This document shows positions 63,975 through 64,000 of a DNA stretch of 64,000 bases, piece by piece. Numbering within the stretch: position 1 is the first letter of the stretch; each line of letters starts with the position of its first letter. Source of the DNA: Pseudanabaena sp. UWO311 (GTDB taxonomy: Bacteria > Cyanobacteriota > Cyanobacteriia > Pseudanabaenales > Pseudanabaenaceae). The DNA is taken from positions 155,656 to 219,655 of the forward strand of contig NZ_SJEE01000005.1 in NCBI RefSeq assembly GCF_006937785.1, read 5' to 3'. A program made the translations under genes and the position numbers. Below the pieces are notes generated by a model that saw only the letters and a program-made list of their open reading frames with translations, searched no databases and was not told the DNA's origin.

Positions 63975-64000
63975 CTAAGGAAATTACCCCACCCTAACCC

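Overview
The window is cyanobacterial chromosome. It carries psaA-psaB, a small psaM, a plant-type ferredoxin, the SbtA/SbtB bicarbonate uptake pair, homologues of plastid Ycf35, Ycf46 and CcsA, a CPP1-like protein, a cyanophycinase, and many copies of GCGATCGC-type (HIP1) sites. Abundant long perfect hairpins beside gene ends and an AT-leaning composition suggest a Pseudanabaena-like filamentous cyanobacterium. The genus is an inference; the phylum is secure. I see no insertion sequence with a transposase, no CRISPR array, no prophage and no rRNA.

Layout. 1-8.6 kb: end of glyS, petF, murJ, sbtB/sbtA, a Uma2 nuclease-like gene, a CPP1-like gene and nadE. 9.1-11.0 kb: a type III polyketide synthase with a methyltransferase. 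11.3-22.8 kb: mostly minus-strand housekeeping genes (glutamate-cysteine ligase, a DUF3095 protein that looks like a nucleotide cyclase, guaA, a pseudouridine synthase, a CAP protein, ycf35, ycf46, transaldolase), plus plus-strand DUF2808, YbjN-like and lipoate-ligase genes. 23.3-27.8 kb: psaA-psaB. 27.9-28.7 kb: a DUF433/PIN-like toxin-antitoxin-type pair whose reading frames are disturbed at T runs. 28.8-35.4 kb: an SLH-L,D-transpeptidase, a degenerate metallo-beta-lactamase-fold protein, trpG/pabA, TPR and WD40 proteins, a double-domain pterin synthase and a Uma2 remnant. 35.6-37.8 kb: a pentapeptide-repeat membrane protein split by one in-frame amber codon. 38-44 kb: SPFH protein, cyanophycinase, DUF4327, LivH-type permease, C39-like peptidase and a 13-TPR protein. 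44.2-49.1 kb: fabG, a cupredoxin and a glycosyltransferase group with a second Uma2. 49.1-53.3 kb: psaM (32 codons), an esterase, a transglutaminase-like protein and ccsA. 53.7 kb: tRNA-Asp(GTC). 54-64 kb: a four-gene plus-strand signalling operon of three very large PAS histidine kinases and a CheY/Rcp-type regulator; the first and third kinases are paralogues.

Spacers. Most intergenic gaps carry structured repeats. Three kinds recur. (i) Near-perfect hairpins with 10-26 bp arms of unrelated sequence, mostly sharing a GC(A/G)AAGC-type tip, usually at gene ends and probably working as terminators. (ii) A roughly 105-bp three-hairpin, cloverleaf-like element with tatacc/ggtat ends (three good copies and one degenerate). 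(iii) Elements bounded by gtagggg/cccctac. One type (i) palindrome sits inside the start of a TPR gene. The most unusual items are the split pentapeptide protein, the T-run-disrupted toxin-antitoxin pair, the hairpin families and the cyclase-like DUF3095 protein. No single complete new system is proven by the sequence alone.
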